A stretch of DNA of 32,281 nucleotides from Alphaproteobacteria bacterium (GTDB lineage Bacteria > Pseudomonadota > Alphaproteobacteria > Rhodobacterales > Rhodobacteraceae). The translations under genes and the position numbers were made by a program. Positions 10,424-18,263 of this stretch are shown here, one piece after another. Every line of letters begins with the position of its first letter. Position 1 is the first letter of the stretch. The notes under the pieces are model-generated. The model had not been told where the DNA came from and made no database searches. It saw nothing but the letters and a program-made list of their open reading frames with translations. The stretch spans positions 1-32,281 of the forward strand of contig VGDH01000024.1 in the NCBI GenBank assembly GCA_016869835.1, written 5' to 3'.

Positions 10424-11350
10424 TCACCCCGCCACATCCTCCCCCGCCCGCCGAATGGCGTCCCGAATATGCCCGGACATGAAATCGGTAAACAGCTTCA
10501 CCTTGGGGTCCTTCAACCGCCGATGCTGCGACAGGCTTGACAGCTGCGTCGGCACCGGCGGGGTGGCCACGGCCACCGGCATCAAAGCGCCCGACCGAAG
10601 ATGCTGGGCCACCTCAAAGATCGGCTTCATCACAATGCCGCGCCCGTCCAAGGCCCATCCCGTCAGCACATCGCCATCATCAGATTCAAACGGCCCGCCA
10701 ATCTCAAACCGCCTTGGCCCCTCCGCCGTTTGCAGCGTCCACTGAAACTCCTTCGCGCCCGGAAAGCGCAGGTTCAGACAGTCGTGCTTGTCCAACACCA
10801 GCGCCGCCCCATCCGCCGGCATCCCCCGCCGCGCGATATAGGCGGGCGCGGCGCACAGCACCCTTGGGCAATCGGCAATCAGCCGCACCTTCAGCGTGGA
10901 ATCCTCCAACACCCCCAGATGAAAGGCCACATCCAGCCCCTCGGCCGTCACATCAATAACCCGGTCCGACAAGCGCAACCTGACATCAATCTGCGGATAC
11001 AGATCCTTGAACGCCGGCACATGCGGCGCAATGAACCGCCGCCCCACCCCCAACGGGGCCGCGACAAAGATCGTCCCGCGCGGGTTTTGCGTGACATCCA
11101 TCACCGCCGCTTCGGCATCGTCGATCGCCTCCAGCACCTTGCGCGCGCCCTCATAGAAGATCCGGCCGTTTTCGGTGGGCTGCAAACTGCGCGTGGTCCG
11201 CGAAAACAGCCGCACCCCCAGATGCTTTTCCAACTCCGAAATCCGGGCCGAGGCGACCGCGGGCGAGGTGCGCTGATCGCGCGCCGCCGCCGACATGCTG
11301 CCCAATTCGAAAACCCGCACGAACATGCGGATATTGTTCACATAAGACAA
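10424..11350 (-). CDS. LysR-family transcriptional regulator, divergent from puuD
   Basis: A 308-residue LysR regulator. The N-terminal winged helix covers about residues 1-60 (MFVRVFELGSMSAAARDQR, then PAVASARISELEKHLGVRLF), followed by the linker helix and a periplasmic-binding-fold effector domain (GTIFVAAPLGVGRRFIAPHV, DVAFHLG, CLNLRFPG). It belongs to the CrgA-like/PecT-like subgroup by feel. The start lies 116 bases from the puuD start in divergent orientation, the classic LysR arrangement, so control of urate oxidation is a reasonable inference. The intergenic region has an ATCCG-N8-CGGAT inverted repeat at 11391-11408. The effector might be urate or a pathway intermediate; nothing in the sequence fixes this. 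Confidence 0.9.
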   Translation of the reverse strand: MSYVNNIRMFVRVFELGSMSAAARDQRTSPAVASARISELEKHLGVRLFSRTTRSLQPTENGRIFYEGARKVLEAIDDAEAAVMDVTQNPRGTIFVAAPLGVGRRFIAPHVPAFKDLYPQIDVRLRLSDRVIDVTAEGLDVAFHLGVLEDSTLKVRLIADCPRVLCAAPAYIARRGMPADGAALVLDKHDCLNLRFPGAKEFQWTLQTAEGPRRFEIGGPFESDDGDVLTGWALDGRGIVMKPIFEVAQHLRSGALMPVAVATPPVPTQLSSLSQHRRLKDPKVKLFTDFMSGHIRDAIRRAGEDVAG

Positions 11351-11390
11351 TCCGGACCCCCTCCCGATTATCTGGCCACATTTGAAAGTG

Positions 11391-11408
11391 ATCCGTCATT
11401 TGCCGGAT
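11391..11408. promoter_or_regulatory. Candidate LysR-type operator between lysR and puuD
   Basis: ATCCG (11391-11395) and CGGAT (11404-11408) form an inverted repeat with an 8-base spacer in the divergent intergenic region. A related half-site, AATCCGGA, lies at 11349-11356 at the lysR start. LysR proteins usually bind between divergent start sites. The arms are only 5 bases, so chance cannot be excluded. Confidence 0.3.
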
Positions 11409-11466
11409 TAACAGAAAGGTGCGCCCCGGTATAGCCTTTGCGCAAAGCGAAAAGAGGGAGCTTGGC

Positions 11467-12702
11467 ATGTATGATTGGGTGGTCTTGTGGGACTGGGTGG
11501 AAATCGCCGTGCGCTGGCTGCACGTCATCACCGCCATCGCCTGGATCGGCTCGTCCTTCTATTTCATCGCCCTTGACCTTGGCCTGCACCGCGACCGCAA
11601 TCTGGCCTCGGGCGCGGATGGTGAGGAATGGCAGGTCCATGGCGGCGGCTTCTACCACATCCAGAAATACCTCGTCGCCCCGGCACAGATGCCCGACCAT
11701 CTGGTCTGGTTCAAATGGGAAAGCTACGCCACATGGCTTTCCGGCTTTGCCATGCTGGTTTTGGTCTATTACATGGGCCATGAGATGTATCTCATCGACC
11801 CGGCGGTCGCCGACCTTGCCCCCTGGCAGGCGATTGCCGTCTCAATAGCCTCGCTCGCCTTTGGCTGGGTGGCCTACAACACCATCTGCAAGGTTTTTGT
11901 GAACGCCAACCAGACGCTGGTCATGGTCGCCCTCTTTGCGCTTCTGGTTGCCATGGCCTGGTTCTACACCCAAGTTTTCTCAGGCCGCGCGGCCCTTCTC
12001 CACCTTGGCGCCTTCACCGCCTCCATCATGTCGGGCAATGTGTTCTTCATCATCATGCCAAATCAGCGCGTGGTGGTGGCCGACCTCAAGTCAGGCCGCA
12101 AGCCCGATCCGAAATATGGCAAAATCGCCAAGCAGCGCTCGACGCACAACAACTACCTGACGCTGCCGGTGATCTTCTTGATGCTGTCGAACCATTACCC
12201 GCTGGTCTTTGCGACCGAGTATAACTGGATCATCGCCTCCCTCGTGTTCCTGATGGGCGTCACCATCCGCCACTGGTTCAACATCCAGCACGCCCGCAAA
12301 GGCAATCCGCATTGGACTTGGGCCGCGACCGCGATCTTCTTCCTCCTGATCGCATGGCTCTCCACCGCGCCGGTGCAAACCCGCGCCGCCGACTCTGCCA
12401 TGGCCCCCGGCGCGCTGCGCTATGCCGCCGCCACCGGCTTTGATGATGTGGTCTCGATCGTCCAAGGCCGCTGTTCCATGTGCCACGCGGCCGAACCGGT
12501 CTGGGACGGTCTGCATTACGCCCCCAAGGGCGTGGTCCTTGAAACCCCCTCCCAAATCGCGGCCGAGGCCAAGCGGATCTACCTGCAAGCCGGCCTCAGC
12601 CACGCCATGCCGCCCGCGAACCTCAGCTATATGGAGCCAGAAGAGCGCGAAGCGATCATCCTGTGGTTTAGGTCCGCAGGCCAAGGCGCAGTCGAAGGCT
12701 AA
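11467..12702 (+). CDS. puuD: Urate oxidase PuuD, integral-membrane with C-terminal cytochrome c domain
   Basis: A 411-residue membrane protein that hydroxylates urate to 5-hydroxyisourate without the peroxide-forming cofactorless uricase. Residues 1-300 hold about eight hydrophobic segments with many conserved histidines and aromatic residues (VRWLHVITAIAWIGSSFYF, FYHIQKYLVAP, WESYATWLSG). After the last helix near 300 comes a periplasmic cytochrome c domain with the haem site CSMCH (C336, C339, H340) and HAMPP, whose Met381 is the likely sixth ligand. PuuD is known to depend on cytochrome c and so feeds electrons to respiration. The ATG at 11467 has GAGGGAG upstream; the ATG at 11419 would add a 16-residue leader overlapping the promoter area. 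It is separated by about 6 kb of unrelated genes from the rest of the urate pathway at 18.3-23.2 kb. Confidence 0.95.
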   Translation: MYDWVVLWDWVEIAVRWLHVITAIAWIGSSFYFIALDLGLHRDRNLASGADGEEWQVHGGGFYHIQKYLVAPAQMPDHLVWFKWESYATWLSGFAMLVLVYYMGHEMYLIDPAVADLAPWQAIAVSIASLAFGWVAYNTICKVFVNANQTLVMVALFALLVAMAWFYTQVFSGRAALLHLGAFTASIMSGNVFFIIMPNQRVVVADLKSGRKPDPKYGKIAKQRSTHNNYLTLPVIFLMLSNHYPLVFATEYNWIIASLVFLMGVTIRHWFNIQHARKGNPHWTWAATAIFFLLIAWLSTAPVQTRAADSAMAPGALRYAAATGFDDVVSIVQGRCSMCHAAEPVWDGLHYAPKGVVLETPSQIAAEAKRIYLQAGLSHAMPPANLSYMEPEEREAIILWFRSAGQGAVEG

Positions 12703-12707
12703 AGTAG

Positions 12708-12725
12708 GTCGGGCTTCAGCCCGAC
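12708..12725 (+). terminator. Hairpin after puuD
   Basis: GTCGGGC (12708-12714), loop TTCA, GCCCGAC (12719-12725), starting a few bases after the puuD stop. It is a compact perfect stem without a T tract, plausibly a terminator or a transcript-end stabiliser. Confidence 0.5.
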
Positions 12726-12780
12726 TCGCCGCCTGAATTAACCATCCTCCCGCCCACCCGCTGTCGGGACAGATGCCAGA

Positions 12781-12813
12781 CGCAAACCCGACGCGAACCC
12801 GACGCGAACCCGA
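12781..12813. repeat. Three tandem 11-bp repeats
   Basis: CGCAAACCCGA (12781-12791) is followed by two exact copies of CGCGAACCCGA (12792-12802, 12803-12813). They lie in the 149-base gap between the convergent puuD and aminotransferase genes. Likely slippage-generated; no coding role. Confidence 0.85.
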
Positions 12814-12828
12814 CGCCCGCCATACGGG

Positions 12829-12845
12829 GATTTTCTCCGAAAATC
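12829..12845 (-). terminator. Small hairpin after the class III PLP enzyme gene
   Basis: GATTTTC (12829-12835), TCC, GAAAATC (12839-12845), just beyond the minus-strand stop at 12852. It is a perfect 7-base stem but AU-rich, with no T tract on the minus strand. Confidence 0.3.
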
Positions 12846-12851
12846 AGCGCC

Positions 12852-14171
12852 TTAACCAGCTTTCAGCACCCGCTCCAGCCGGTCTAGGAAAAACGCCACA
12901 TTCTCGACGCTGAACACCATCGGCGGGCGGATCTTCAAGACATGCCCCTTGGGCCCGGTGGCTGAAATCAGCACACCTTCCTCGCGTAGCCGATTGACGA
13001 TCCACCCCGCCCGCGCCGCATCCGGCCGCGCCTCGCCATCCACGATGTCCTGGCCCAGAAACAGCCCCACGGCGCGAAGCTCGCCCAAGGCGGCATGGCC
13101 CTTGGCCAACCCCCGCAAGCCCTCGGCAAAAGCCGCCCCCACCTTGGCGCAATTGGCCTGCAACCCCTCGCCCTCGATCACCTCCAGCACCGCCATGGCC
13201 GTCGCCGCGGCCACCGCATTGCCGCCGAAGGTGTTGAAATACCGCGCTTTTGCACCAAAGACTTCGATCACGCGCGGCTGCATCACCAGCCCCGCCACCG
13301 GGTATCCATTGCCCATCGGCTTGCCCAAGGACACCATATCGGGCAGCACGTTATGGCGCTGAAAGCCCCACATCGCCGCCCCCGTGCGGCCAAATCCGGG
13401 CTGCACCTCATCGGCAATGAACAGCCCCCCCGCCGCCCGGATCGCCGCCACTGCAGGTGCTAAGAACCCCGCCGGATCGGCAAACACCCCGTCCGACGAA
13501 AACACGGTATCCACAATCAACGCCGCCGGTTTGATGCCATGGCGCTGCATATCCCGGATCGCCGTCAGCACCCCGGCGGCAAATTCCGCCCCCGTCTCGC
13601 CCCCGGTTCTCGGCGCCGGAACCACCCGCACATGCTCGCCCAGATCCACCCCAGACCCAAGGCTGGGCGACATCCCCGCGATCGCGTAAGTCACGCCGTG
13701 GTAAGCATTTTCCGTCACGATGAACCCCGTCCCGCCGGTATGGGCGCGGGCAATCCGGAACGCCAGATCATTGGCCTCCGACCCGGTGCAGGTGAACATC
13801 ACATGGCTCAACTCAGCCGGAAAATGGCCCAAAAGCCGCTCGGCATAGGCCAGAACCCCCTCGTGCAAATAGCGCGTATGGCTGGCCAGAACCCCCGCCT
13901 GCCGCGCCATCGCCGCCACCACATGCGGGTGGCAATGCCCGACCGAGGCGACGTTGTTATAGGTGTCCAGATAGGCCCGGCCGCCCTTGTCATAAAGCCA
14001 GACACCCTCACCGCGCACCAGATGCACGGGGGTCTCGTAAAACAGCCGGTAGGCCGGGCCCAAGGCCCTTTGCCGCCGCGCCACAAGGTCTTGATCTGCC
14101 TTGGAAAGATTGCCTTTTCCGGGCTGATACGCATTGGGCATCGTGCCGGGCATATGGGCGGCGTCGGTCAT
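12852..14171 (-). CDS. Class III PLP enzyme, phospho-lyase/aminotransferase type
   Basis: A 439-residue fold-type I class III PLP protein. PLP contacts are visible as GSEAND at about 130-135, DEVQPGFGRTG at 254-264, and the Schiff-base lysine K284 in SLGKPMGNGYPVAG. The segment YLDTYNNVASVGHCHPHVV at about 68-85 is characteristic of the AGXT2L branch, whose studied animal members are not transaminases but phospho-lyases acting on O-phosphoethanolamine or 5-phosphohydroxylysine. The gene follows an APH-fold kinase gene by 3 bases, as expected if the kinase makes the phosphorylated substrate. I infer a kinase/phospho-lyase pathway that turns an amino alcohol or hydroxy amino acid into an aldehyde, ammonia and phosphate. 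An ordinary omega-transaminase is the alternative. Cytoplasmic. Confidence 0.85.
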   Translation of the reverse strand: MTDAAHMPGTMPNAYQPGKGNLSKADQDLVARRQRALGPAYRLFYETPVHLVRGEGVWLYDKGGRAYLDTYNNVASVGHCHPHVVAAMARQAGVLASHTRYLHEGVLAYAERLLGHFPAELSHVMFTCTGSEANDLAFRIARAHTGGTGFIVTENAYHGVTYAIAGMSPSLGSGVDLGEHVRVVPAPRTGGETGAEFAAGVLTAIRDMQRHGIKPAALIVDTVFSSDGVFADPAGFLAPAVAAIRAAGGLFIADEVQPGFGRTGAAMWGFQRHNVLPDMVSLGKPMGNGYPVAGLVMQPRVIEVFGAKARYFNTFGGNAVAAATAMAVLEVIEGEGLQANCAKVGAAFAEGLRGLAKGHAALGELRAVGLFLGQDIVDGEARPDAARAGWIVNRLREEGVLISATGPKGHVLKIRPPMVFSVENVAFFLDRLERVLKAG

Positions 14172-14174
14172 GGC

Positions 14175-15188
14175 TTACTCCATCGGACAGGCGCGCAGCA
14201 GCGCCTTGGAAACGGCATCGCGGTGCAGGGCAGACAGCGCCAGAAGCCCCGCGCGGGCGAGGGGAAAATTGCGCAGGATATAGGGCGCATTGTTCGGATA
14301 CTTCGCCGCCCGCCACGAGGTGATCGAAATCGTCGTCAGCATCCGCGCCATGGTCAGATCAGCGACCAAGCGCAACTCCTGCTCTGTCAAGGGCAGGATC
14401 CGGTGATAGTTGGCGGTGAATTCCACAAGGCTTTCCAAAGGCTTGTCCGGGTCCACCTGATAGGATGCCGCCACCCCCAGATCGCAGACAAGGGCTGTGC
14501 GCACCATGTCGCCAAAGTCCAGAACACCGGAAATCCGGTCCGGATCGGCCTCATCGACCAGCACGTTATGCGGGTTCAGATCGTTATGCACCACCTGCCA
14601 GCGGCAGGCGGCCAGCCGGGGAAACACCTCGGCGTCAAAATGGTCAAGCGTGGCGGTGCACAGCGCGCGCAGATCGTCCGGCACATGGGGCAAATGTGGG
14701 CGCAGGCTGCTGGCCTGCCGGATGTCCCATTGCAGCACGTGATCGGCGCCAGGATGGTCAAGCCACTGCAATCCATGGGAAATCCGCGCCGCCATTTCGC
14801 CCATGCCCGCCCGCTGCGCCGCCGTTTTCGGCGCCAAGTGCAAGGGCATGCCCTCAAGATAGGTCAAGACCCGCATCAGACCCGCAGGCGTTTCCACCTC
14901 GGTCGCGCCCGACCCCGTCCGCACCACCTGCGGCACCGGCAGCCCCTTGCCCTCAAGATGCACGAGCGCTGCGGTCTGGAAATCGGTCACCCCGCGCGGT
15001 TCGGCGCAGTTGGCAAACTTCACCACATAGCGCCGCTGGTCATCCTCCAGCCGCAGGTTCAGATCGCGCTCGGATGTTAGGCGCTTCAGCACGCCACGCA
15101 GCCCGTAATGCTGCGCCAACAAGGCACCCACCTCGACCTCCGAAAGATCCGGGGGCAGGGTGGACAGAAGATCGCCGGTCTCGCTCAT
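14175..15188 (-). CDS. APH-fold small-molecule kinase (hydroxylysine kinase-like)
   Basis: A 337-residue aminoglycoside-phosphotransferase-fold kinase. It has a likely ATP lysine K57 in YVVKFAN, the catalytic loop HNDLNPHNVL (H201, D203, N208), and the metal-binding DFGD with D224. The motif VVHNDLNPHNVLVDE with VLDFGDM closely resembles hydroxylysine kinase and homoserine/choline kinase relatives rather than antibiotic-resistance enzymes. It is translationally coupled to the class III PLP gene (3-base gap), which supports phosphorylation of a hydroxylated amine followed by phospho-elimination. The ATG at 15188 gives MSETGDLL; the ATG at 15218 is possible but adds a leader with no family match. 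The substrate is unknown; 5-hydroxylysine and ethanolamine are the first candidates. Confidence 0.82.
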   Translation of the reverse strand: MSETGDLLSTLPPDLSEVEVGALLAQHYGLRGVLKRLTSERDLNLRLEDDQRRYVVKFANCAEPRGVTDFQTAALVHLEGKGLPVPQVVRTGSGATEVETPAGLMRVLTYLEGMPLHLAPKTAAQRAGMGEMAARISHGLQWLDHPGADHVLQWDIRQASSLRPHLPHVPDDLRALCTATLDHFDAEVFPRLAACRWQVVHNDLNPHNVLVDEADPDRISGVLDFGDMVRTALVCDLGVAASYQVDPDKPLESLVEFTANYHRILPLTEQELRLVADLTMARMLTTISITSWRAAKYPNNAPYILRNFPLARAGLLALSALHRDAVSKALLRACPME

Positions 15189-15233
15189 GGCGTCATCAGC
15201 CCCAGGCCCGTGATGCAAGTCAACCCCATGTGA

Positions 15234-16088
15234 CTAACGATCAATCTCAGCCCAAAGCGGGAAATGGTCCGAGGCCGGACAGCCGGTGTCCACCCAGACC
15301 CGGGCCAGTCTTGGCGACAGGCGGGCGTCGATCAGGATATGGTCCAACTGCCGCAACCGCCGCACCCCGGCGATCATCTTTTCATGGGTGTAAAGCCGAA
15401 GCCCCGCCGCCACATCGACCATTGCCCCGCGATAGCGTGCGCCCGGATGATAAGGCGTCTCGCCGACAATCTCTTGATATTCCTTGCATCCCGGCTCGCA
15501 GTTGAAATCGCCCATCCAGATCATCTCCTCCGGGCAGGGCGGCTCGGCCTGACCTTCGGTCCACATGCGCGCCGGTTCGTCATCGGTCCCCGACCATGGC
15601 CCCACTGGCACCAGCGCCGCCTTCAAGGCGGCAATCTGCGCCAGCCGCTCGCCCACGCCGACATGCGCCAGATGCACCGAGACCACCCGCACCGGGCCAC
15701 GGGGCGCGGCAATGCAAGCCTCCAGCGCGCAGGTCTGGGTGTTGATCGGGTCGAGCATTGGCCAAAGGGGCAAAAGATGCACCCGGCTCCACAGGATGGG
15801 CCAGTGCGCGACAATCATCGGCCCGAACTGGCGGCGGCGGTTGACCACGCGGCCGTCCTTGACTGTAGAGGCATCCATGTCGAACCCGGGGGCAAAGACG
15901 GTATACCGGTCGCCCAGAATCTCGGCCAGCCGGGCGGGCTGGTCGTCAAACCCGCTGCGCTGCCAGTGGCGGTCCACCTCTTGCAGGCAGGCGATATCTG
16001 CCCCCGCAATCACCTCTGCCGCGCGGGTAAGGTCATAGACCCCATCGGCGCCAAAGCCGTATTGGATATTGAAGGACAAAAGCCGCAT
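15234..16088 (-). CDS. Endonuclease/exonuclease/phosphatase (EEP) family protein
   Basis: A 284-residue EEP-fold metal-dependent phosphodiesterase/phosphatase. The family residues are in order: Asn7 in LLSFNIQYG, Glu37 in CLQEVDRHW, the VVSVHLAH strand, GDFNCEPG (Asp and Asn of the metal/phosphate site), and the C-terminal SDHFPLW (Asp-His pair). There is no signal peptide after the chosen start at 16088, whose product begins directly with the first core strand (MRLLSFN). The in-frame ATG at 16217 would add 43 residues with a hydrophobic, cysteine-containing stretch; it could in principle be a secretion leader, but it overlaps the divergent GNAT start, so I reject it. Substrates in this family range from nucleic acids to lipids and inositol phosphates; this one cannot be assigned. 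The stop lies 45 bases upstream of the kinase start, so the three minus-strand genes could share a transcript. Confidence 0.85.
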   Translation of the reverse strand: MRLLSFNIQYGFGADGVYDLTRAAEVIAGADIACLQEVDRHWQRSGFDDQPARLAEILGDRYTVFAPGFDMDASTVKDGRVVNRRRQFGPMIVAHWPILWSRVHLLPLWPMLDPINTQTCALEACIAAPRGPVRVVSVHLAHVGVGERLAQIAALKAALVPVGPWSGTDDEPARMWTEGQAEPPCPEEMIWMGDFNCEPGCKEYQEIVGETPYHPGARYRGAMVDVAAGLRLYTHEKMIAGVRRLRQLDHILIDARLSPRLARVWVDTGCPASDHFPLWAEIDR

Positions 16089-16194
16089 CACGCCCCCCCA
16101 TGGCCCTATCTTGTGCGCCAGACTGGCACTGGTCAGGGGGCAGGCACAAGGGCAAGCTGGGCGGGCCGCCTGTGCAAGAAAAGGAAGCCATTTC

Positions 16195-16632
16195 ATGCTG
16201 ATCCGCCCCCCGACCAAAGGTGACCGCCCCGCGTGGGAAGCACTTTAAACCGGCTATGCGGCCTTCTACCGGGTGGCACAGACCACCGTGATGCGCGCTA
16301 CCGTCTGGGGCTGGATCCATGACCCCGCGTATCAGACAAGCGCCCTTGTCGCCGAAGAGGGCGGCCGGCTTGTCGGGCTGGCCCATTACCGCCCCTTTGC
16401 GCGGCCGCTTTCGGCCTCGACCGGCGGATTTCTGGATGATCTCTTTGTCGATCCGGCCGCGCGCGGTGGCGGGGCGGCCGAGGCGCTGATTGGCGCTATT
16501 GCCGAGGAGGGTCGCGCCAAGGGTTGGACCGTCATCCGCTGGATCACCGCCGAGGACAATTACCGCGCCCGCGCGCTTTATGACCGGCTGGCCGAAAAGA
16601 CGCGCTGGGCGACCTATGATCTGAAGCTTTAG
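16195..16632 (+). pseudogene. GNAT acetyltransferase, interrupted by in-frame TAA at codon 18
   Basis: From the ATG at 16195 (AAGGAAG about 8 bases upstream) the frame reads MLIRPPTKGDRPAWEAL, then TAA at 16246-16248, then TGYAAFYRV and a complete GNAT domain to TAG at 16630-16632. The later part has GRLVGLAHYR, GGFLDDLFVDPAARGGGAAEALI (the acetyl-CoA-binding A motif, ending in the R-G-G-G-A-A turn) and the C-terminal ITAEDNYRARALYDRLAEKT. GNAT relatives often have Trp at or near the stop position (LWxGYxxFY). Without the stop the protein would be 145 aa, a normal size. A downstream in-frame ATG at 16273 could give a truncated 119-residue product lacking the first strand and helix. The substrate is unknown. 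Confidence 0.75.
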
Positions 16633-16690
16633 CGCCGGGCCAATGGGCGGGCGGTTACAAAGCTGGCGGATTCGCCGGCTCGGTGGCAAA

Positions 16691-16736
16691 GCGCCCCGCC
16701 CGCCGGAAAGGCTTGCTTTTCGGGAGAAAAGGGCGC
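16691..16736. other. Stem-loop region between the GNAT remnant and csp
   Basis: GCGCCC (16691-16696) can pair with GGGCGC (16731-16736), and an inner CTTTTC (16716-16721)/GAAAAG (16726-16731) pairing competes for the end. It may terminate the GNAT transcript or belong to the csp leader. The whole 233-base gap 16633-16865 otherwise shows no gene; a csp promoter is expected there but no clear box stands out. Confidence 0.25.
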
Positions 16737-16865
16737 ATGGGGGGTGGGCTATATCTGCGATTTCGACCTGCTGTCTCTTTTTTGCGGCGCCAGACACTCG
16801 ATCTTGTGCTGACTAAGCCGGGCCACCGCATGTTGCGGGTGGCAAAACAGACAGGAGTATCCACG

Positions 16866-17072
16866 ATGGCCAATGGCACCGTGAAATGGTTCAACACCAC
16901 CAAGGGTTTCGGCTTCATCGCCCCCGCCACCGGCGGCAAGGATGTGTTCGTGCACATCTCGGCGGTCGAGCGCGCTGGCATCCGTCAGCTGAATGACGGT
17001 CAGGCTGTGACCTTCGACATCGAAGCTGGCCGTGACGGCCGGGAATCGGCGGTCAATCTGGCGCTGGCATAA
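16866..17072 (+). CDS. Cold-shock domain protein (CspA family)
   Basis: A 68-residue single cold-shock domain, an OB-fold that binds single-stranded RNA/DNA and melts RNA structure. RNP1 is KGFGFIAP and RNP2 is DVFVHIS; the start MANGTVKWFNTTKGFGFI is diagnostic. The ATG at 16866 is preceded by GGAG at 16854-16857. The open frame runs further upstream to 16683, but that part is unlike any cold-shock protein and is more likely the structured leader typical of csp mRNAs. It ends in a strong intrinsic terminator, so it is a single-gene unit. Confidence 0.97.
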   Translation: MANGTVKWFNTTKGFGFIAPATGGKDVFVHISAVERAGIRQLNDGQAVTFDIEAGRDGRESAVNLALA

Positions 17073-17094
17073 GCCGCGCCTGATCTTCGGATCG

Positions 17095-17123
17095 AAAAGG
17101 CGGCCCGTTGGGCCGCCTTTTTT
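17095..17123 (+). terminator. Rho-independent terminator of csp
   Basis: GGCGGCCC (17099-17106), loop GTT, GGGCCGCC (17110-17117), then six T (17118-17123); an A run precedes the stem. This is the clearest intrinsic terminator in the window. Confidence 0.93.
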
Positions 17124-17162
17124 CGTTTGTGGGGGCCGGGGCTTTGCGGCAGGGTCGCGGAT

Positions 17163-18245
17163 ATGAACCGCATTGATCAGACCCACCCCGAAGCCCCAGC
17201 CCTTGCCGGATATGGCACCTTGCCGATCGGCGTCCAGACCCTGCAGCTGACCATTCCCGGACAAGTTGACGTGCTGGGCTCGGTCAAGGCGATCTGCCGC
17301 GCTGACCGGCCCGTGACGGTTGAGCTTTGGTATCCCGCCGCGCCCGGAACGCCACCGGGCACGCGCTATGAGACGCTTTTGCGCGATGGGCATCGTCGCA
17401 TTGCCTTGCAGGGCCGGGCGTGCCGCGATGCGACACAGGCCGAGGGTCGCTTTCCCCTGGTGATCCTGTCGCATGGCTATCCCGGCAACCGGATGCTGAT
17501 GTCGCATCTGGGCGAGACGCTGGCTTCGCGCGGCTATGTGGTGGCCAGCCTTGACCACTGCGACAGCACCTATGCCGACAAGGGGCCGCTGGCCTCGACG
17601 CTGGTCAATCGCCCCTTGGACACCGCTTTTGTGAAAGCTTCTCTTGTGGATCGGGCTGATACGACGCGCTTTGCAATCATCGGCTATTCGATGGGCGGCT
17701 ATGGGGCACTGGTCTCGGGCGGGGCCGGGGTGGCAGAGGCGGCCTTGGGGATGGAGGGCGCGCCGCCACATGGTTTGTGGGAGATCCACCGCGCGCCGGT
17801 GGTGGATCCCGATCTGCGCGCGATCATCCCCATCGGCCCTTGGGGCCGCCATCGCGGAATTTGGGATGCGGCGGGGCTGGCCGGGCTGCGGGTGCCGATG
17901 CTTCTCATGGCGGGCAGCGCGGATGAGATCTCGGACTATGCGGGCGGCATGCGGTTGATTTTTGAAGAGACGCAAGGCGTTACGCGCCAGCTTCTGACGT
18001 TCGAGGGGGCGGGCCACAATGCCGCCGCCCCCTATCCCGCCCCGGCGGAGGCGTTCGAGCCGTCACCACATCTGGAGTTTCTGCCCGCCGAACACTACGC
18101 CGATCCGGTTTGGGACACGGTCTTGATGAACGCCATTGCCCAGCATCATGCGGTGGTGTTTCTGGATCGCCACCTGCGGGGGGTGGAACATGAAACAGCC
18201 CCCGGCCTGAACCGGGGGCTGCGCCTGGAAAGCATGGGGCTGTGA
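17163..18245 (+). CDS. Alpha/beta hydrolase (dienelactone hydrolase/PAF-acetylhydrolase-like)
   Basis: A 360-residue cytoplasmic alpha/beta hydrolase. The oxyanion segment is LSHGYPGNRM at about 102-111, the nucleophile Ser176 lies in IGYSMGGYG, the probable acid is in MAGSADEISD, and the catalytic His is in GAGHNAAAP. The N-terminal part (VTVELWYPAAPGTPPG) resembles the platelet-activating-factor acetylhydrolase/YPFD-like predicted dienelactone hydrolases. No signal peptide is visible. The start ATG at 17163 is chosen over upstream codons because it clears the csp terminator by about 40 bases; ribosome-site support is weak. The substrate cannot be predicted. It is convergent with the permease gene across a hairpin. 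Confidence 0.85.
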   Translation: MNRIDQTHPEAPALAGYGTLPIGVQTLQLTIPGQVDVLGSVKAICRADRPVTVELWYPAAPGTPPGTRYETLLRDGHRRIALQGRACRDATQAEGRFPLVILSHGYPGNRMLMSHLGETLASRGYVVASLDHCDSTYADKGPLASTLVNRPLDTAFVKASLVDRADTTRFAIIGYSMGGYGALVSGGAGVAEAALGMEGAPPHGLWEIHRAPVVDPDLRAIIPIGPWGRHRGIWDAAGLAGLRVPMLLMAGSADEISDYAGGMRLIFEETQGVTRQLLTFEGAGHNAAAPYPAPAEAFEPSPHLEFLPAEHYADPVWDTVLMNAIAQHHAVVFLDRHLRGVEHETAPGLNRGLRLESMGL

Positions 18246-18263
18246 CGGCCTGACGCCTGATCT

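Noticed and set aside
12781-12813. CRISPR or iteron array
   Set aside because: Only three contiguous 11-bp units with no spacers, and no rep or cas gene nearby.
13539-15080. 513-codon open frame on the plus strand
   Set aside because: Antisense to the PLP enzyme and kinase genes, whose active-site motifs are clear.
14175-15188. Aminoglycoside resistance gene
   Set aside because: It shares only the fold; the motifs and coupling with a PLP phospho-lyase-like gene fit metabolic kinases better.
16089-16217. 43-residue extension of the EEP protein as a secretion leader
   Set aside because: It overlaps the divergent GNAT start and lacks a clear n-h-c signal peptide layout; the core starts at residue 1 of the 16088 start.
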